Source of the DNA: Johnsonella sp.
GTDB taxonomy: Bacteria > Bacillota > Clostridia > Lachnospirales > Lachnospiraceae
Direction of reading: 5' to 3'
DNA: 64,000 nucleotides
Assembly (NCBI GenBank): GCA_030529445.1
Contig: JAUMWW010000003.1
Coordinates: 62,001-126,000, forward strand
The notes under the pieces are model-generated. The model ran no database searches and was not told where the DNA came from. It worked only from the letters and a program-made list of their open reading frames with translations. A program made the position numbers and the translations under genes. This document shows positions 8,328-17,369 of the stretch, one piece after another. How positions within the stretch are numbered: the first letter of the stretch is position 1; each line of letters begins with the position of its first letter.

Positions 8328-9734
8328 ATGTATGATATGATCATTAGAAACGGAAAACTGGTTACGCCGGATAGAATTTTCGAGGCGGATATTGCGATTC
8401 AGGATGGGAAATTTGCTGCTTTCGGTGCTCCGGGAACGGGTTGGGAGGCAAAGGAAGTTATCGACGCGAAGGGGAACTATGTATTTCCCGGAATCATAGA
8501 CTGCCATGCCCACTTAAATGAACCCGGATTTGAGTACAGAGAAGATTTTGAGACGGGTTCAAGAGCGGCGATCGTGGGCGGTACCACTACCGTAATCGAT
8601 ATGCCGCTGAATAATAACCCTTCTTTGATGAATAAAGATATTTTTGCAATGAAGCTTGAGAAGGTCAGCAGACATTCTGCAATAGACTTTGCTTTATGGG
8701 GAGGAATCGTAGGAGATTACGATGATTCGCCGGATTCCATCAAGAACAATCTGAAGGATCTGGAAGGTCTTGAGCATTGCGGGGTAGCGGCGTTTAAGGG
8801 ATTTACCTGCCCCAACGGAGATCTTTTCCCCACGGTAAATATGGGACATGTGCGTAAGGCATTGGAGATCTTAAAGCCTTACGGCGCTCTCTGCGGTTTC
8901 CACTGCGAGGAATACGGACAGATCAAGGAAAGATCCAAAGAAGCAAGAGAAAAGACCGGAAGGAGCAGAGATGAGAAGATCTCCGATTTCCTTGAGGCAC
9001 ATGATGTATGGACCGAGTATGTGGCAACGAAAAACGTGATCGATATGTCCAGAGCGACGGGCGGAAGAGTGCATATTTGCCATGTGACTCATCCCATGGT
9101 TGCACAGGTTGTTAAGGATGCGATCGCCGAGGGCCTGCCGGTCAGCGGAGAAACCTGTCCGCATTATCTGGGCTTTACGGAGGAATTTGTGCATGAGAAG
9201 GGAGCTCCCGCAAAATGTACGCCTCCGATGCGTAAAAAAGAGGATATGGAGAAGCTTTGGGACTATGTGCTGGACGGCACGCTTTCCTGCATCGGAAGCG
9301 ACCACTCGCCCGCAGCGGATCATGAGAAGGATAACGAGACCAAGGATATTTACGAAGCATGGGGAGGATTAAATGCGATACAGTTCTTCCTGCCTCTCGT
9401 ATTTGATCTGGTAGTGCATAAAAAAGGACTTTGTCCTACCCTGATCAGCAGAGTGATGGACTATAATCCGGCAAAGCTCTTCGGACTGTACGGACGCAAG
9501 GGTGCGTTTGAGATAGGATTTGACGGAGATATCGTGATCGTAGATCCGGAAAAGGAATGGAAATGCGAACAGGAGAAGCTCTTTACCAAGGGTCATGTTT
9601 CCTGCTTTGACGGTGTGAGCGGAAAGGGCGCGGCGGTATGCACGATTATCCGAGGAAAAGTAGTGGCTCAGGACGGTATGTATAAGCAGGATGCAATCGG
9701 ATACGGGCAGTTTATCAGACCGGTAAAAAAGTAA
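8328..9734 (+). CDS. allB: Allantoinase
   Basis: The 468-residue amidohydrolase opens the hydantoin ring of allantoin to give allantoate. Metal-site features are visible: HAH (His60, His62) followed by LNEPG, the lysine to be carboxylated in AAFKGF (Lys157), FHCEEYG (His192), HICHVTH (about 249-255) and GSDHSP (Asp325). The motif TGSRAAIVGGTTT and the DMPLNN segment are typical of allantoinase rather than dihydropyrimidinase. The start at 8328 has GAGG seven bases before it; an upstream in-frame ATG at 8241 has no ribosome binding site. The neighbouring permease and all genes support the specific call. Confidence 0.93.
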   Translation: MYDMIIRNGKLVTPDRIFEADIAIQDGKFAAFGAPGTGWEAKEVIDAKGNYVFPGIIDCHAHLNEPGFEYREDFETGSRAAIVGGTTTVIDMPLNNNPSLMNKDIFAMKLEKVSRHSAIDFALWGGIVGDYDDSPDSIKNNLKDLEGLEHCGVAAFKGFTCPNGDLFPTVNMGHVRKALEILKPYGALCGFHCEEYGQIKERSKEAREKTGRSRDEKISDFLEAHDVWTEYVATKNVIDMSRATGGRVHICHVTHPMVAQVVKDAIAEGLPVSGETCPHYLGFTEEFVHEKGAPAKCTPPMRKKEDMEKLWDYVLDGTLSCIGSDHSPAADHEKDNETKDIYEAWGGLNAIQFFLPLVFDLVVHKKGLCPTLISRVMDYNPAKLFGLYGRKGAFEIGFDGDIVIVDPEKEWKCEQEKLFTKGHVSCFDGVSGKGAAVCTIIRGKVVAQDGMYKQDAIGYGQFIRPVKK

Positions 9735-9764
9735 GCACTTAAAAACATAAGGACGGGAAAAAAT

Positions 9765-11156
9765 ATGAGCGAGAAAAAGAATGTAATGGTGAATGAAGAG
9801 GTAAAAGGGGAAAAGAAAGAGGCAGGATCGCTTGCGCCGATTGCCGAAAAAGACCGTATTATGGGATGGGGCTCCTATCTGATGCTCTGGCTCGGAGGAT
9901 GTATCTCCATCGGTACGCTGACGATGGGCTCGGCACAGCTGAGCAAGGGAATGAACCTGATGCAGGTTTTCATGGCGGTGCTTCTGGGTTCGGTAATCCT
10001 GGTTATCGGTATCTGTGCAAATGATAAATTCAGCTATCATACGGGTGCGCCCTATGCGGTTCAGTTAAAGAGCGCGTACGGAACGAAGGGAAACATCGTA
10101 CCGGTTATGCTCAGGGGTCTGCCGGCGATCGTATGGTACGGATTCCAGACCTGGCTCGGAGGAAGTGCGATCAACCAGATCTCGATTGCCTTGTTTAATT
10201 TTGATAATGTATATGTGTATTTTATTTTGTTCCAGATCATTCAGATCATCCTTTCGGTAAAGGGATTCCACGGAATTAAATGGGTAGAGAACGTAGGCGG
10301 CGTGGTTATCGTATCCGCAATGCTTTACATGCTTTATATCTGCGTTACCCAGTACGGGGATGTAATCGGAACGGAACTGATCAATAAGAAGGGAACATGG
10401 GGAATGCCCTTTATTGCGGCAGTCATCGCTTTCTTCGGAAACAGTACGACGGTTATGCTGAATGCGGGAGACTATTCCCGTGAGCTTAAGGGAGGCTATT
10501 CGGTAGGAAAGAGAGGAATCGCTTACTTTATCGCAATGGTTCCGACGACGGTTCTTCTCGGACTGATCGGAGCGATGGCTTCTACGGCTACGGGGATTGC
10601 AAACCCGATTAACGCATTTTCACAGATGGTAGGAAACAAGGTTCTTTTGGTGGTAACACTTGGCTTTATTCTTTTTGCTCAGATGACAACGAACCTTGCG
10701 AGCAACGTGGTTCCTCCGTCATATGCGTTTATGGACGCGTTTAAGATCAAGCATCGCACATCGGTAATTTTGGTCGGTGTTTTGGCGGTATGTACCTGTC
10801 CTTGGATTTTGACCAATGACAGCTCCGCTGCCGGACTGGATCTTTTTGTAAAGATTTATACAGCGTTTTTCGGACCGATCTTTGCGGTGCTGATCACCGA
10901 TTTCTATGTGCTTCATAAGGGAAAATATACGAAGGAAGCATTGGAAGATCTTTATAATGAAGAAGGAAACCGCAAGGGAGTGAACTGGGCTGCAATTATC
11001 GCTACCGCAGTAGGTGCGGTGATCGGACTGATCAACGTAAATATTTCTTTCTTTACGGCGACGATTCCGACAGCGCTCATTTATTATTTCTGCATGAAGA
11101 ATATGCCTTCCTGCGAGAGATTCAGAAGGGGAACGATTCTCGAAAACAAGAAATAA
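9765..11156 (+). CDS. NCS1-family permease, probably allantoin permease
   Basis: The 463-residue protein has about twelve membrane segments and the NCS1 (cytosine/purine/hydantoin) signatures. These include an N-terminal MGWGSYLMLWLGG helix, WYGFQTWLGG near residue 125 and the GFHGIKWVE loop near 165. NCS1 carriers bring nucleobases, hydantoins or allantoin into the cell by cation symport. The gene lies 30 bases after allantoinase, in the position PucI or AllW takes in other bacteria, so allantoin is the likely substrate. A cytosine or hydantoin carrier is the alternative. It appears to be the last gene of this operon. Confidence 0.88.
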   Translation: MSEKKNVMVNEEVKGEKKEAGSLAPIAEKDRIMGWGSYLMLWLGGCISIGTLTMGSAQLSKGMNLMQVFMAVLLGSVILVIGICANDKFSYHTGAPYAVQLKSAYGTKGNIVPVMLRGLPAIVWYGFQTWLGGSAINQISIALFNFDNVYVYFILFQIIQIILSVKGFHGIKWVENVGGVVIVSAMLYMLYICVTQYGDVIGTELINKKGTWGMPFIAAVIAFFGNSTTVMLNAGDYSRELKGGYSVGKRGIAYFIAMVPTTVLLGLIGAMASTATGIANPINAFSQMVGNKVLLVVTLGFILFAQMTTNLASNVVPPSYAFMDAFKIKHRTSVILVGVLAVCTCPWILTNDSSAAGLDLFVKIYTAFFGPIFAVLITDFYVLHKGKYTKEALEDLYNEEGNRKGVNWAAIIATAVGAVIGLINVNISFFTATIPTALIYYFCMKNMPSCERFRRGTILENKK

Positions 11157-11245
11157 ACGCATCAAAGACCCCGGATGAATGAAGGGTTCAAGGTCGGCGC
11201 GCCGGGATTTGCCTCCCGGGCGGCGGACGATATGAAAAACAGAAA

Positions 11246-11289
11246 CGAAGAATCCTTGCCGTCTCAATGCCCGGCGTAAGGATTCTTCG
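11246..11289. terminator. Convergent bidirectional terminator
   Basis: A perfect 12-base-pair stem (11246-11257 with 11278-11289) is extended inwards by GCCG/CGGC. The minus-strand flank reads TTTCTGTTTTTC, a good U-tract for the esterase gene; the plus-strand flank TTCATTCGTT is weaker. A second GC-rich hairpin built on CCGGGA/TCCCGG precedes it near 11208-11225. Confidence 0.85.
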
Positions 11290-11336
11290 TTCATTCGTTG
11301 AGTCGGAAAGAAAAGATCAGGCGGAGGAGAGAGTGC

Positions 11337-12221
11337 CTAGGAAAGCTGTTCCCGGATAAAGGTCAGGGAAGCCTCCAAGAGCATTTTCTTGAGGAAGCCG
11401 CTTTCCGTGCGGTCAAAATCATGCGCCGAGGAAGCGCAGACATAGCGCTTTGCATTGTATTTATCGCAAAGAGCCAGAAATTCCTCGTAGGGAACATCGG
11501 GATCCTGTATGCTGTGGGCACAGAAAAGAGGAGAGGGAAGGCGCTCTGCAAAGCGAAGAGAATATGAGGATAAAAATGAGCCGTATTTTCCGGGATAGAG
11601 CAGCTTGCGCCAGAGCCCTTTCTGCCTTGCATAAACATAGGCATGATAATAAAGTTCCAGAGGAGCGTTTGTGCGGATGGAAGAGGGCTGCTCCAGCGCG
11701 GAGTCCGGAACCGGCGGGAGGCGAAGATAATGGGGACTCGGGATATCAAACCAATTATCGCAAAGAAAGCCGTAGCCGTAAAATGAGAGGATTCCGGAAG
11801 CTTTGCCTAAAGGAGCAAAGTGTTTTGCTTCTTCCGCTTTGGAAGGAAAGAGAGATTTTGCTGCGCCCATAAGGCATAGATAGGCGCCGGCGGATCTTCC
11901 GAAGAGGAAGAAGGGAGCCGAAGAGTCTATGCCGGGAAGAGCGTTTTTAGTATACAGGCGCACGGAATCTGCGATATCCTTCAAGATGCTTTCCAAATCG
12001 GCAGAGGGGGCGAGAGGATAATCAAAGGCGATGATCCCAAGCCCCGCCCCGGTGAAGGCTTCAAGATGAGAGGGGGGAAGGTCCTCCCTGCTTCCGTAAA
12101 GCAAGCCGCCGCCGTGAAAATATAAAATAAAAGCCTCGATTTTGTCCGCTTCGGGAAGGTAAAGGGTCGCTTCTTTAAAATACAGCCCGCAGGGCAGAGA
12201 AATAAGTTTCGTAGAATACAT
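11337..12221 (-). CDS. Alpha/beta hydrolase (acetyl-esterase type)
   Basis: The 294-residue protein has the alpha/beta-hydrolase-3 pattern. The oxyanion motif HGGG is at 36-39, the nucleophile elbow GRSAG at 108-112 (Ser110), a candidate acid in QDPDVP and the catalytic His in SAHDF near the C terminus. AGGAGG lies six bases upstream of the start on the minus strand. It splits the allantoin genes into two blocks and is read in the opposite direction. No signal peptide is seen, so it is cytoplasmic. Its substrate is unknown, and a direct role in allantoin breakdown is not supported by known pathways. Confidence 0.82.
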   Translation of the reverse strand: MYSTKLISLPCGLYFKEATLYLPEADKIEAFILYFHGGGLLYGSREDLPPSHLEAFTGAGLGIIAFDYPLAPSADLESILKDIADSVRLYTKNALPGIDSSAPFFLFGRSAGAYLCLMGAAKSLFPSKAEEAKHFAPLGKASGILSFYGYGFLCDNWFDIPSPHYLRLPPVPDSALEQPSSIRTNAPLELYYHAYVYARQKGLWRKLLYPGKYGSFLSSYSLRFAERLPSPLFCAHSIQDPDVPYEEFLALCDKYNAKRYVCASSAHDFDRTESGFLKKMLLEASLTFIREQLS

Positions 12222-12241
12222 AAAGCCTCCTGCTTGAAATT

Positions 12242-12277
12242 AAGACGGCATAAGCGCTGTCTTGCCCGATTATATCA
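12242..12277 (-). promoter_or_regulatory. Extended -10 promoter of the esterase gene with overlapping palindrome
   Basis: On the minus strand TGATATAAT (12277-12269) is a perfect extended -10 element. Just downstream, overlapping the expected start of transcription, lies a 22-base imperfect palindrome (12242-12263) with arms AAGACnGC and GCnGTCTT. The palindrome sits between the divergent esterase and allE genes and could be an operator for either. No clear plus-strand promoter for allE was found. Confidence 0.5.
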
Positions 12278-12360
12278 TATTTTTCAGAGAAATGGGGAAA
12301 GCGGGAAAGCCCAAGCGTATTTTTTATGGATAAATCAAAAAGAAAGTGAGGACGGAAGAA

Positions 12361-13149
12361 ATGAGTTATTTGAACAATCAGATCGGATATAGAGAGGATG
12401 TATTGAACACGCGCTCTATTGTAAAAAAGGAGAACTATGTGCTGCTTGAGCCGGACGGCTTGGTGAAGAATACGATTCCCGGCTTTGAACATTGTGATGT
12501 GACGATTCTGGGTTCTCCCGCGATGGGAGCGACCTTCGTCGATTATCTGGTGAGCGTGCATGAGGGAGGAAAGCATCCCGGCTTCGGAGAAGAGGGCATA
12601 GAGGTATTTCTTTATGTGATCGAAGGCGAGCTGAAGGTAAGCAATAAGGACGAGGAAGCGCATCTGACCAAGGGCGGCTATATCTTCTCCCCCGCGGGAA
12701 GCAAGGTGGCATTTTCCTATGCGGGAACGCCGGATACCAAGGTCTATCTGTATAAGCGCAGATACGATAAGATAGAGGGATACGAGGCGCATACCGTAGT
12801 CGGCAACGATAAGGATCTTCCCTGGATTTCCTATGAGGGAATGGAAAACTGCTATATTAAAAACTTCCTGCCCTCTACCGATAATTTCGGTTTTGATATG
12901 AATATGCATATCCTGAAATTCCATCTCGGCGCTTCTCACGGTTATATCGAGACGCATATTCAGCAGCACGGAATGTATTTCCTGAGCGGAAAGGCGATGT
13001 ACAGGCTGGATGGAGACTGGGTGCCGGTCAAGAAGGGCGATTATGTGTTTATGGATGCGTACTGCCCGCAGGCTTGCTACGGAGTGGGAAGAGAAGAGGA
13101 GCTGACTTATATCTATTCCAAAGACTGCAACCGGGATGTGCGTTTATAA
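12361..13149 (+). CDS. allE: (S)-ureidoglycine aminohydrolase
   Basis: The 262-residue bicupin protein removes ammonia from (S)-ureidoglycine to give (S)-ureidoglycolate. The C-terminal cupin shows the Mn-binding set with the spacing known for this enzyme: Glu197, His199, His203 and Gln237, in GYIETHIQQHG and CPQACYGVG. The C-terminal YSKDCNRDV also matches E. coli AllE (261 residues). The start at 12361 has GAGGA eight bases upstream; a GTG at 12346 lies before that site. It opens the second allantoin operon, which continues with allD. Confidence 0.95.
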   Translation: MSYLNNQIGYREDVLNTRSIVKKENYVLLEPDGLVKNTIPGFEHCDVTILGSPAMGATFVDYLVSVHEGGKHPGFGEEGIEVFLYVIEGELKVSNKDEEAHLTKGGYIFSPAGSKVAFSYAGTPDTKVYLYKRRYDKIEGYEAHTVVGNDKDLPWISYEGMENCYIKNFLPSTDNFGFDMNMHILKFHLGASHGYIETHIQQHGMYFLSGKAMYRLDGDWVPVKKGDYVFMDAYCPQACYGVGREEELTYIYSKDCNRDVRL

Positions 13150-13183
13150 GCATCGGGATTAAAATAAGAGGGAGGCTGAGAAG

Positions 13184-14236
13184 ATGAAACTGTCCAGAGA
13201 AGAATTAAAGAGTCTGATGAAGAATAAGATGATGAAAGCGGGATTATCGGATGAGCATGCCGATATGACGGCGGAAATACTGACATGGTCGGATGAAAGA
13301 GGATATCATTCTCACGGTGCGGTTCGCGTAGAGTATTATTCGGAGAGAATCGCAAAGGGAGGAATCACCGCCGATCCCAAGTTTGAATGGGAAGAGACCG
13401 GTCCCTGTTCGGCTATTTTTGAAGGAGATAACGGCTGCGGTTATGTTGCGGCAACGATCGCGATGGAAAAAGCGATAGAGATGGCGAAGAAGACGGGAAT
13501 CGCGGTAGTGGGAGTCCGCAATATCTCACATAGCGGAGCGATAGGATATTATACCGAAATGGCGGCAAAGAATGATTTGGCGGCGATTTCCTTCTGTCAG
13601 TCCGATCCTATGGCAGTGCCTTACGGCGGAACGGAGCCCTATTACGGAACCAACCCGATTTCCTTTGCGGCACCGACGGCGGACGACAGACTGGTTGTTT
13701 TTGATATGGCGACTACGGTTCAGGCATGGGGCAAGATTTTGGATAAGCGTTCCAGAGGAGAAAATATTCCGGATACCTGGGCGGTGGATGCAAAAGGAGC
13801 TCCGGTAACCAATCCGAACCTCGTCAACGCGCTTGTGCCGATTGCGGGCGCGAAGGGCTACGGATTGATGATGATGGTGGATATTTTTTCCGGCGTTCTC
13901 CTTGGAGTTCCTTTCGGAAAACATGTAAGCTCGATGTATCATGATCTCTCGGAGGGAAGAAACCTCGGTCATATGCATATCGTAATCGATCCTGCAAGAT
14001 TTGTGGGATTGGAAGCATTTAAAAAGAGCATGTCTCAGGTCTGCGACGAGCTCGGAGAGATGACCCCGGCAGAGGGGCATGATAAGGTATATTATCCGGG
14101 AGAGAGAGCGGTGCTTCGCAGGGATCAGGCATATGCGACGGGCGGAGTGGAAATCGTGGATAATATCTATGAATACCTGAAGAGCGAGGATATTCATTTC
14201 AACAGATATGATCATAAAAACAGATTTGCGGATTAA
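13184..14236 (+). CDS. allD: Ureidoglycolate dehydrogenase (NAD-dependent)
   Basis: The 350-residue protein belongs to the Ldh_2 (malate/L-lactate/ureidoglycolate dehydrogenase) family and matches AllD in length (349). Visible signatures are the catalytic-region SHGAVRVEYYSERI near residue 44, HSGAIGYYTEMA near 117 and KGYGLMMMVDIFSGVL near 225. It oxidises (S)-ureidoglycolate to oxalurate with NAD, producing reducing equivalents anaerobically. It lies 34 bases after allE with GGGAGG upstream. Its presence, with an FdrA-type protein downstream, points to the oxalurate branch rather than the glyoxylate branch. Confidence 0.93.
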   Translation: MKLSREELKSLMKNKMMKAGLSDEHADMTAEILTWSDERGYHSHGAVRVEYYSERIAKGGITADPKFEWEETGPCSAIFEGDNGCGYVAATIAMEKAIEMAKKTGIAVVGVRNISHSGAIGYYTEMAAKNDLAAISFCQSDPMAVPYGGTEPYYGTNPISFAAPTADDRLVVFDMATTVQAWGKILDKRSRGENIPDTWAVDAKGAPVTNPNLVNALVPIAGAKGYGLMMMVDIFSGVLLGVPFGKHVSSMYHDLSEGRNLGHMHIVIDPARFVGLEAFKKSMSQVCDELGEMTPAEGHDKVYYPGERAVLRRDQAYATGGVEIVDNIYEYLKSEDIHFNRYDHKNRFAD

Positions 14237-14342
14237 AATCCTGCTTTGGTAAGAGTTTTATGTTCATAAATGAAAAAATATCGAAAGAGATACCGGTGTT
14301 ATCAAACAGTTTTGCTGGAGTCGGAAAGGAAAGGGATTGGAT

Positions 14343-17300
14343 ATGTTGAAAACAATTGTAAAAAAAGGGAGCTATCATGATTCTGTCGTGCTGATGCTTT
14401 TGACCAATGAGATATCTTCATTGGAGGGAGTTCATAAGGTCTCCATCATGATGGCGACGCCTGCAAACAAGGATATTTTCAAGCAGAGCGGACTCGAGAC
14501 CCCGGAGCTGATGGCGGCTTCCGCCAATGACCTGGTCATCGTAGCCGATACGGAAGATGAGAAGGTTTTTGATCAAATCCTTGAAGGAATGGAGGCGTTT
14601 TTTGCAAGACAGCAGTCTAAGAGCAGCTCGGATAAGGCTTCGGAGAGCGTGAAATCATGGGATAAGGCTTTGGAGAAACTGCCGGAGGCGGATCTGGCGG
14701 TAATTTCCATTCCCGGAGCATATGCGGCGCTGGAAGCGGATCGGGCATTGGAAGAGGGGCTGAATGTATTTATGTTCAGCGACAATGTCAGCATAGAGGA
14801 TGAGAAAAAGCTCAAAGAAAAAGCGCATTCCAAAGGGCTTGCGGTAATGGGACCGGACTGCGGTACCGGCATTATTCAGGGCGTGCCTGTTGCATTTACG
14901 AACAGCGTAACCCCCGGTGCGATCGGAATCATCGGTGCCTCGGGAACGGGAATACAGGAATTGACGACGATCATTGACAGGCTGGGCGAGGGTGTAAAAA
15001 ATGCAATCGGAACCGGAGGAAGAGATCTTGCGGAGGAAATCGGCGGCATTACGATGCTGGATATGATCGATGCGATGGAGAGCGATGAGAGCGTAAAGGT
15101 GCTGATCGTGATTTCCAAGCCTCCGGCAAAGGCGGTAAGAGAAAAGATATCCGCCAGACTGAGCCGCTTCCAAAAGCCCGTGATCACGCTCTTTTTAGGT
15201 GAAAAGCCGGCATTCCACGAAAAGGACTTTTATCATGCCTATACCTTGGACGAGGCTGCCAGACTTGCGGTAGGTCTGGTGAGAGGGGAGAAGATCAAAG
15301 AGGGAGAATTGCTTGCAAAGGAGCAGGACTGCTTCACTCCCGGAGAGAAAAAGACGATCAAGGCATATTATTCAGGCGGAACCCTGGCGGGAGAGGCGGC
15401 AATGCTGATCAAAGAGGCGCTTTCTCTGGAAGCATCCGCAAAAAAAGCGGAGGGTTATATGTTAAAGACCGAGGGGCATGTGGTGATCGACCTCGGAGAC
15501 GATGTATATACGCAGGGCAAACCCCATCCGATGATCGACCCGGCAAAGAGGATTGAATGCATGCAGGAAGCGGCGGACGATGAGAGTACGGGAGTGGTGC
15601 TTTTTGACGTCGTGCTCGGATACGGCTCTCATGAAGATATGGCGGGAGCGCTTCTTCCGGCGATTAGGCTTTTGCAGGATAAGGCAAAGCAGAGCAGCCG
15701 CAGACTGCATTTCGTGGCTACAGTATGCGGAACGACCAGGGATTATCAAGGATATGATGCGGCGGTAAAGAAGCTTGCAGACGCGGGAATCTATGTTTGC
15801 GAGACGAATAAGCTCGCGGTGCTGACCGCTCTTAAGCTCGTCGGCATCACTCTTAGGGAGGAGGAAAAGCAGATCAGGGAAAAAGAGGTTCTTCCCTGTG
15901 AGGTATCCCCGGCTTCCGATCGCCTGCTCAAGCTCCTTTCTCAAAAGCCGAAGATCATCAATATCGGATTGAAGAGCTTTGCGAAAGTGGCTGAAGAATT
16001 CGGCTGCGAGGTGATACAGTATGACTGGACTCCTCCGGCGGGAGGCAATATCGAGATGATTCGTGTCCTCAATTATCTGAGAAGCTATGAGGGAGTGGAT
16101 ATCGATGAAGCCAATCGGGCGGTGATCGCAAAGATTGTCGCAAGCAGCCCGGTGATCAAGGATAATGTGCGCGCAAAGGAAGTTATTCCGGTTCTTAATG
16201 AGGGCAAGGTCATTCTTCATGCAGGTCCTCCAATAGAGTATAAGAATATGCCCAATACCGTGCAGGGCTCCTGTGTGGGAGCGGTACTTTTCGAGGAATG
16301 GGCGCAGGATGAGGAAGGAGCGAGAAAGCTTCTTGAATCCGGAGAGGTACGCTTCATTCCCTGCCACCACGTTGATGCGGTAGGACCGATGGGAGGAATT
16401 ACCACGGCGAATATGGCGGTCTTTGTCGTTGAAAACGAAACCGATAAGAACAGGGCGTACTGCACGATGAATGAGGGCATAGGCAAGGTGCTTCGTTTCG
16501 GCGCATATTCTCAGGAGGTTGTAGACAGGCTGCGCTGGATGAGGGATGTGCTCGGTCCCGTGCTCGGAAAAGCGATCCGCTCGATGGAAAAGGGGCTTGC
16601 AATCAATCCGATGGTGGCAAAGGCGATTGCGATGGGAGACGAATTCCATCAGAGAAATATTGCGGCATCGATGACCTTCCTCAAGGAATTGGCACCGATC
16701 ATTACCGCAATGGAATTATCGGAAAAAGACAGATACGATGTGATGAAATTCCTCTCCGATACGGATCAGTTCTTCCTCAACATCATGATGGCGGCAGCTA
16801 AGGCGGTGATGGACGGAGCGAGAATGATACAGGAGGGTACGGTTGTTACCGCAATGTGCAGAAACGGCGTCGAATTCGGTATTCGCATCGCGGGAATGGG
16901 AGACGAATGGTTTACCGGACCGGTCAACACTCCGCAGGGTCTGTATTTTACGGGCTATGACGGAGAGGATGCATGCCCGGATATAGGAGACAGCGCAATC
17001 ACGGAAACCATAGGCGTCGGCGGAATGGCGATGATTGCCGCTCCTGCCGTAACCCGTTTTGTCGGAGCAGGAGGATACGAGGATGCGCTCCGCGTCAGCG
17101 AAGAAATGACGGAAATTACGATCGACCGCAACCCGAATTTCATCATTCCGAACTGGAACTTCAGAGGAAGCTGTCTGGGAATAGATGCCCGTCTGGTGGC
17201 GGAAAAGCAGATTACCCCGGTGATCAATACAGGTATTGCGCATAAGATCGCAGGCTACGGTCAGATCGGAGCCGGTACGGTACATCCTCCGCTGGAGTGT

Positions 17301-17351
17301 TTCGAAAAAGCGGTTATGGCATATGCAAGGAAACTCGGATATCAGGCTTAA
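14343..17351 (+). CDS. FdrA-YlbE fusion, probable oxamate (oxalurate) carbamoyltransferase
   Basis: The 1002-residue protein joins two families that are separate genes in E. coli. Residues 1 to about 510 are FdrA-like, with succinyl-CoA-synthetase-type folds and motifs MGPDCGTGIIQGVP, GIIGASGTGIQE and CGTTRDYQGY. From about 530 to the end it is YlbE (DUF1116), with VDAVGPMGGITTANM, NEGIGKVLRFGA and a Gly-rich C-terminal half. The E. coli FdrA, YlbE and YlbF trio (renamed AllFGH) is reported to be the oxamate transcarbamylase that splits oxalurate with phosphate into oxamate and carbamoyl phosphate. No YlbF (DUF2877) gene is visible in this window. The start at 14343 follows AAAGGG; a TTG two codons earlier is inside the spacer. 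allD upstream and arcC 18 bases downstream fit the role. Confidence 0.9.
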   Translation: MLKTIVKKGSYHDSVVLMLLTNEISSLEGVHKVSIMMATPANKDIFKQSGLETPELMAASANDLVIVADTEDEKVFDQILEGMEAFFARQQSKSSSDKASESVKSWDKALEKLPEADLAVISIPGAYAALEADRALEEGLNVFMFSDNVSIEDEKKLKEKAHSKGLAVMGPDCGTGIIQGVPVAFTNSVTPGAIGIIGASGTGIQELTTIIDRLGEGVKNAIGTGGRDLAEEIGGITMLDMIDAMESDESVKVLIVISKPPAKAVREKISARLSRFQKPVITLFLGEKPAFHEKDFYHAYTLDEAARLAVGLVRGEKIKEGELLAKEQDCFTPGEKKTIKAYYSGGTLAGEAAMLIKEALSLEASAKKAEGYMLKTEGHVVIDLGDDVYTQGKPHPMIDPAKRIECMQEAADDESTGVVLFDVVLGYGSHEDMAGALLPAIRLLQDKAKQSSRRLHFVATVCGTTRDYQGYDAAVKKLADAGIYVCETNKLAVLTALKLVGITLREEEKQIREKEVLPCEVSPASDRLLKLLSQKPKIINIGLKSFAKVAEEFGCEVIQYDWTPPAGGNIEMIRVLNYLRSYEGVDIDEANRAVIAKIVASSPVIKDNVRAKEVIPVLNEGKVILHAGPPIEYKNMPNTVQGSCVGAVLFEEWAQDEEGARKLLESGEVRFIPCHHVDAVGPMGGITTANMAVFVVENETDKNRAYCTMNEGIGKVLRFGAYSQEVVDRLRWMRDVLGPVLGKAIRSMEKGLAINPMVAKAIAMGDEFHQRNIAASMTFLKELAPIITAMELSEKDRYDVMKFLSDTDQFFLNIMMAAAKAVMDGARMIQEGTVVTAMCRNGVEFGIRIAGMGDEWFTGPVNTPQGLYFTGYDGEDACPDIGDSAITETIGVGGMAMIAAPAVTRFVGAGGYEDALRVSEEMTEITIDRNPNFIIPNWNFRGSCLGIDARLVAEKQITPVINTGIAHKIAGYGQIGAGTVHPPLECFEKAVMAYARKLGYQA

Positions 17352-17369
17352 GATTAAAGAGGTGAATCG

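Noticed and set aside
15462-16649. A 395-codon open frame antisense to the FdrA-YlbE gene
   Set aside because: It is His/Arg/Ser-rich, without start signals, and the sense frame is well supported.
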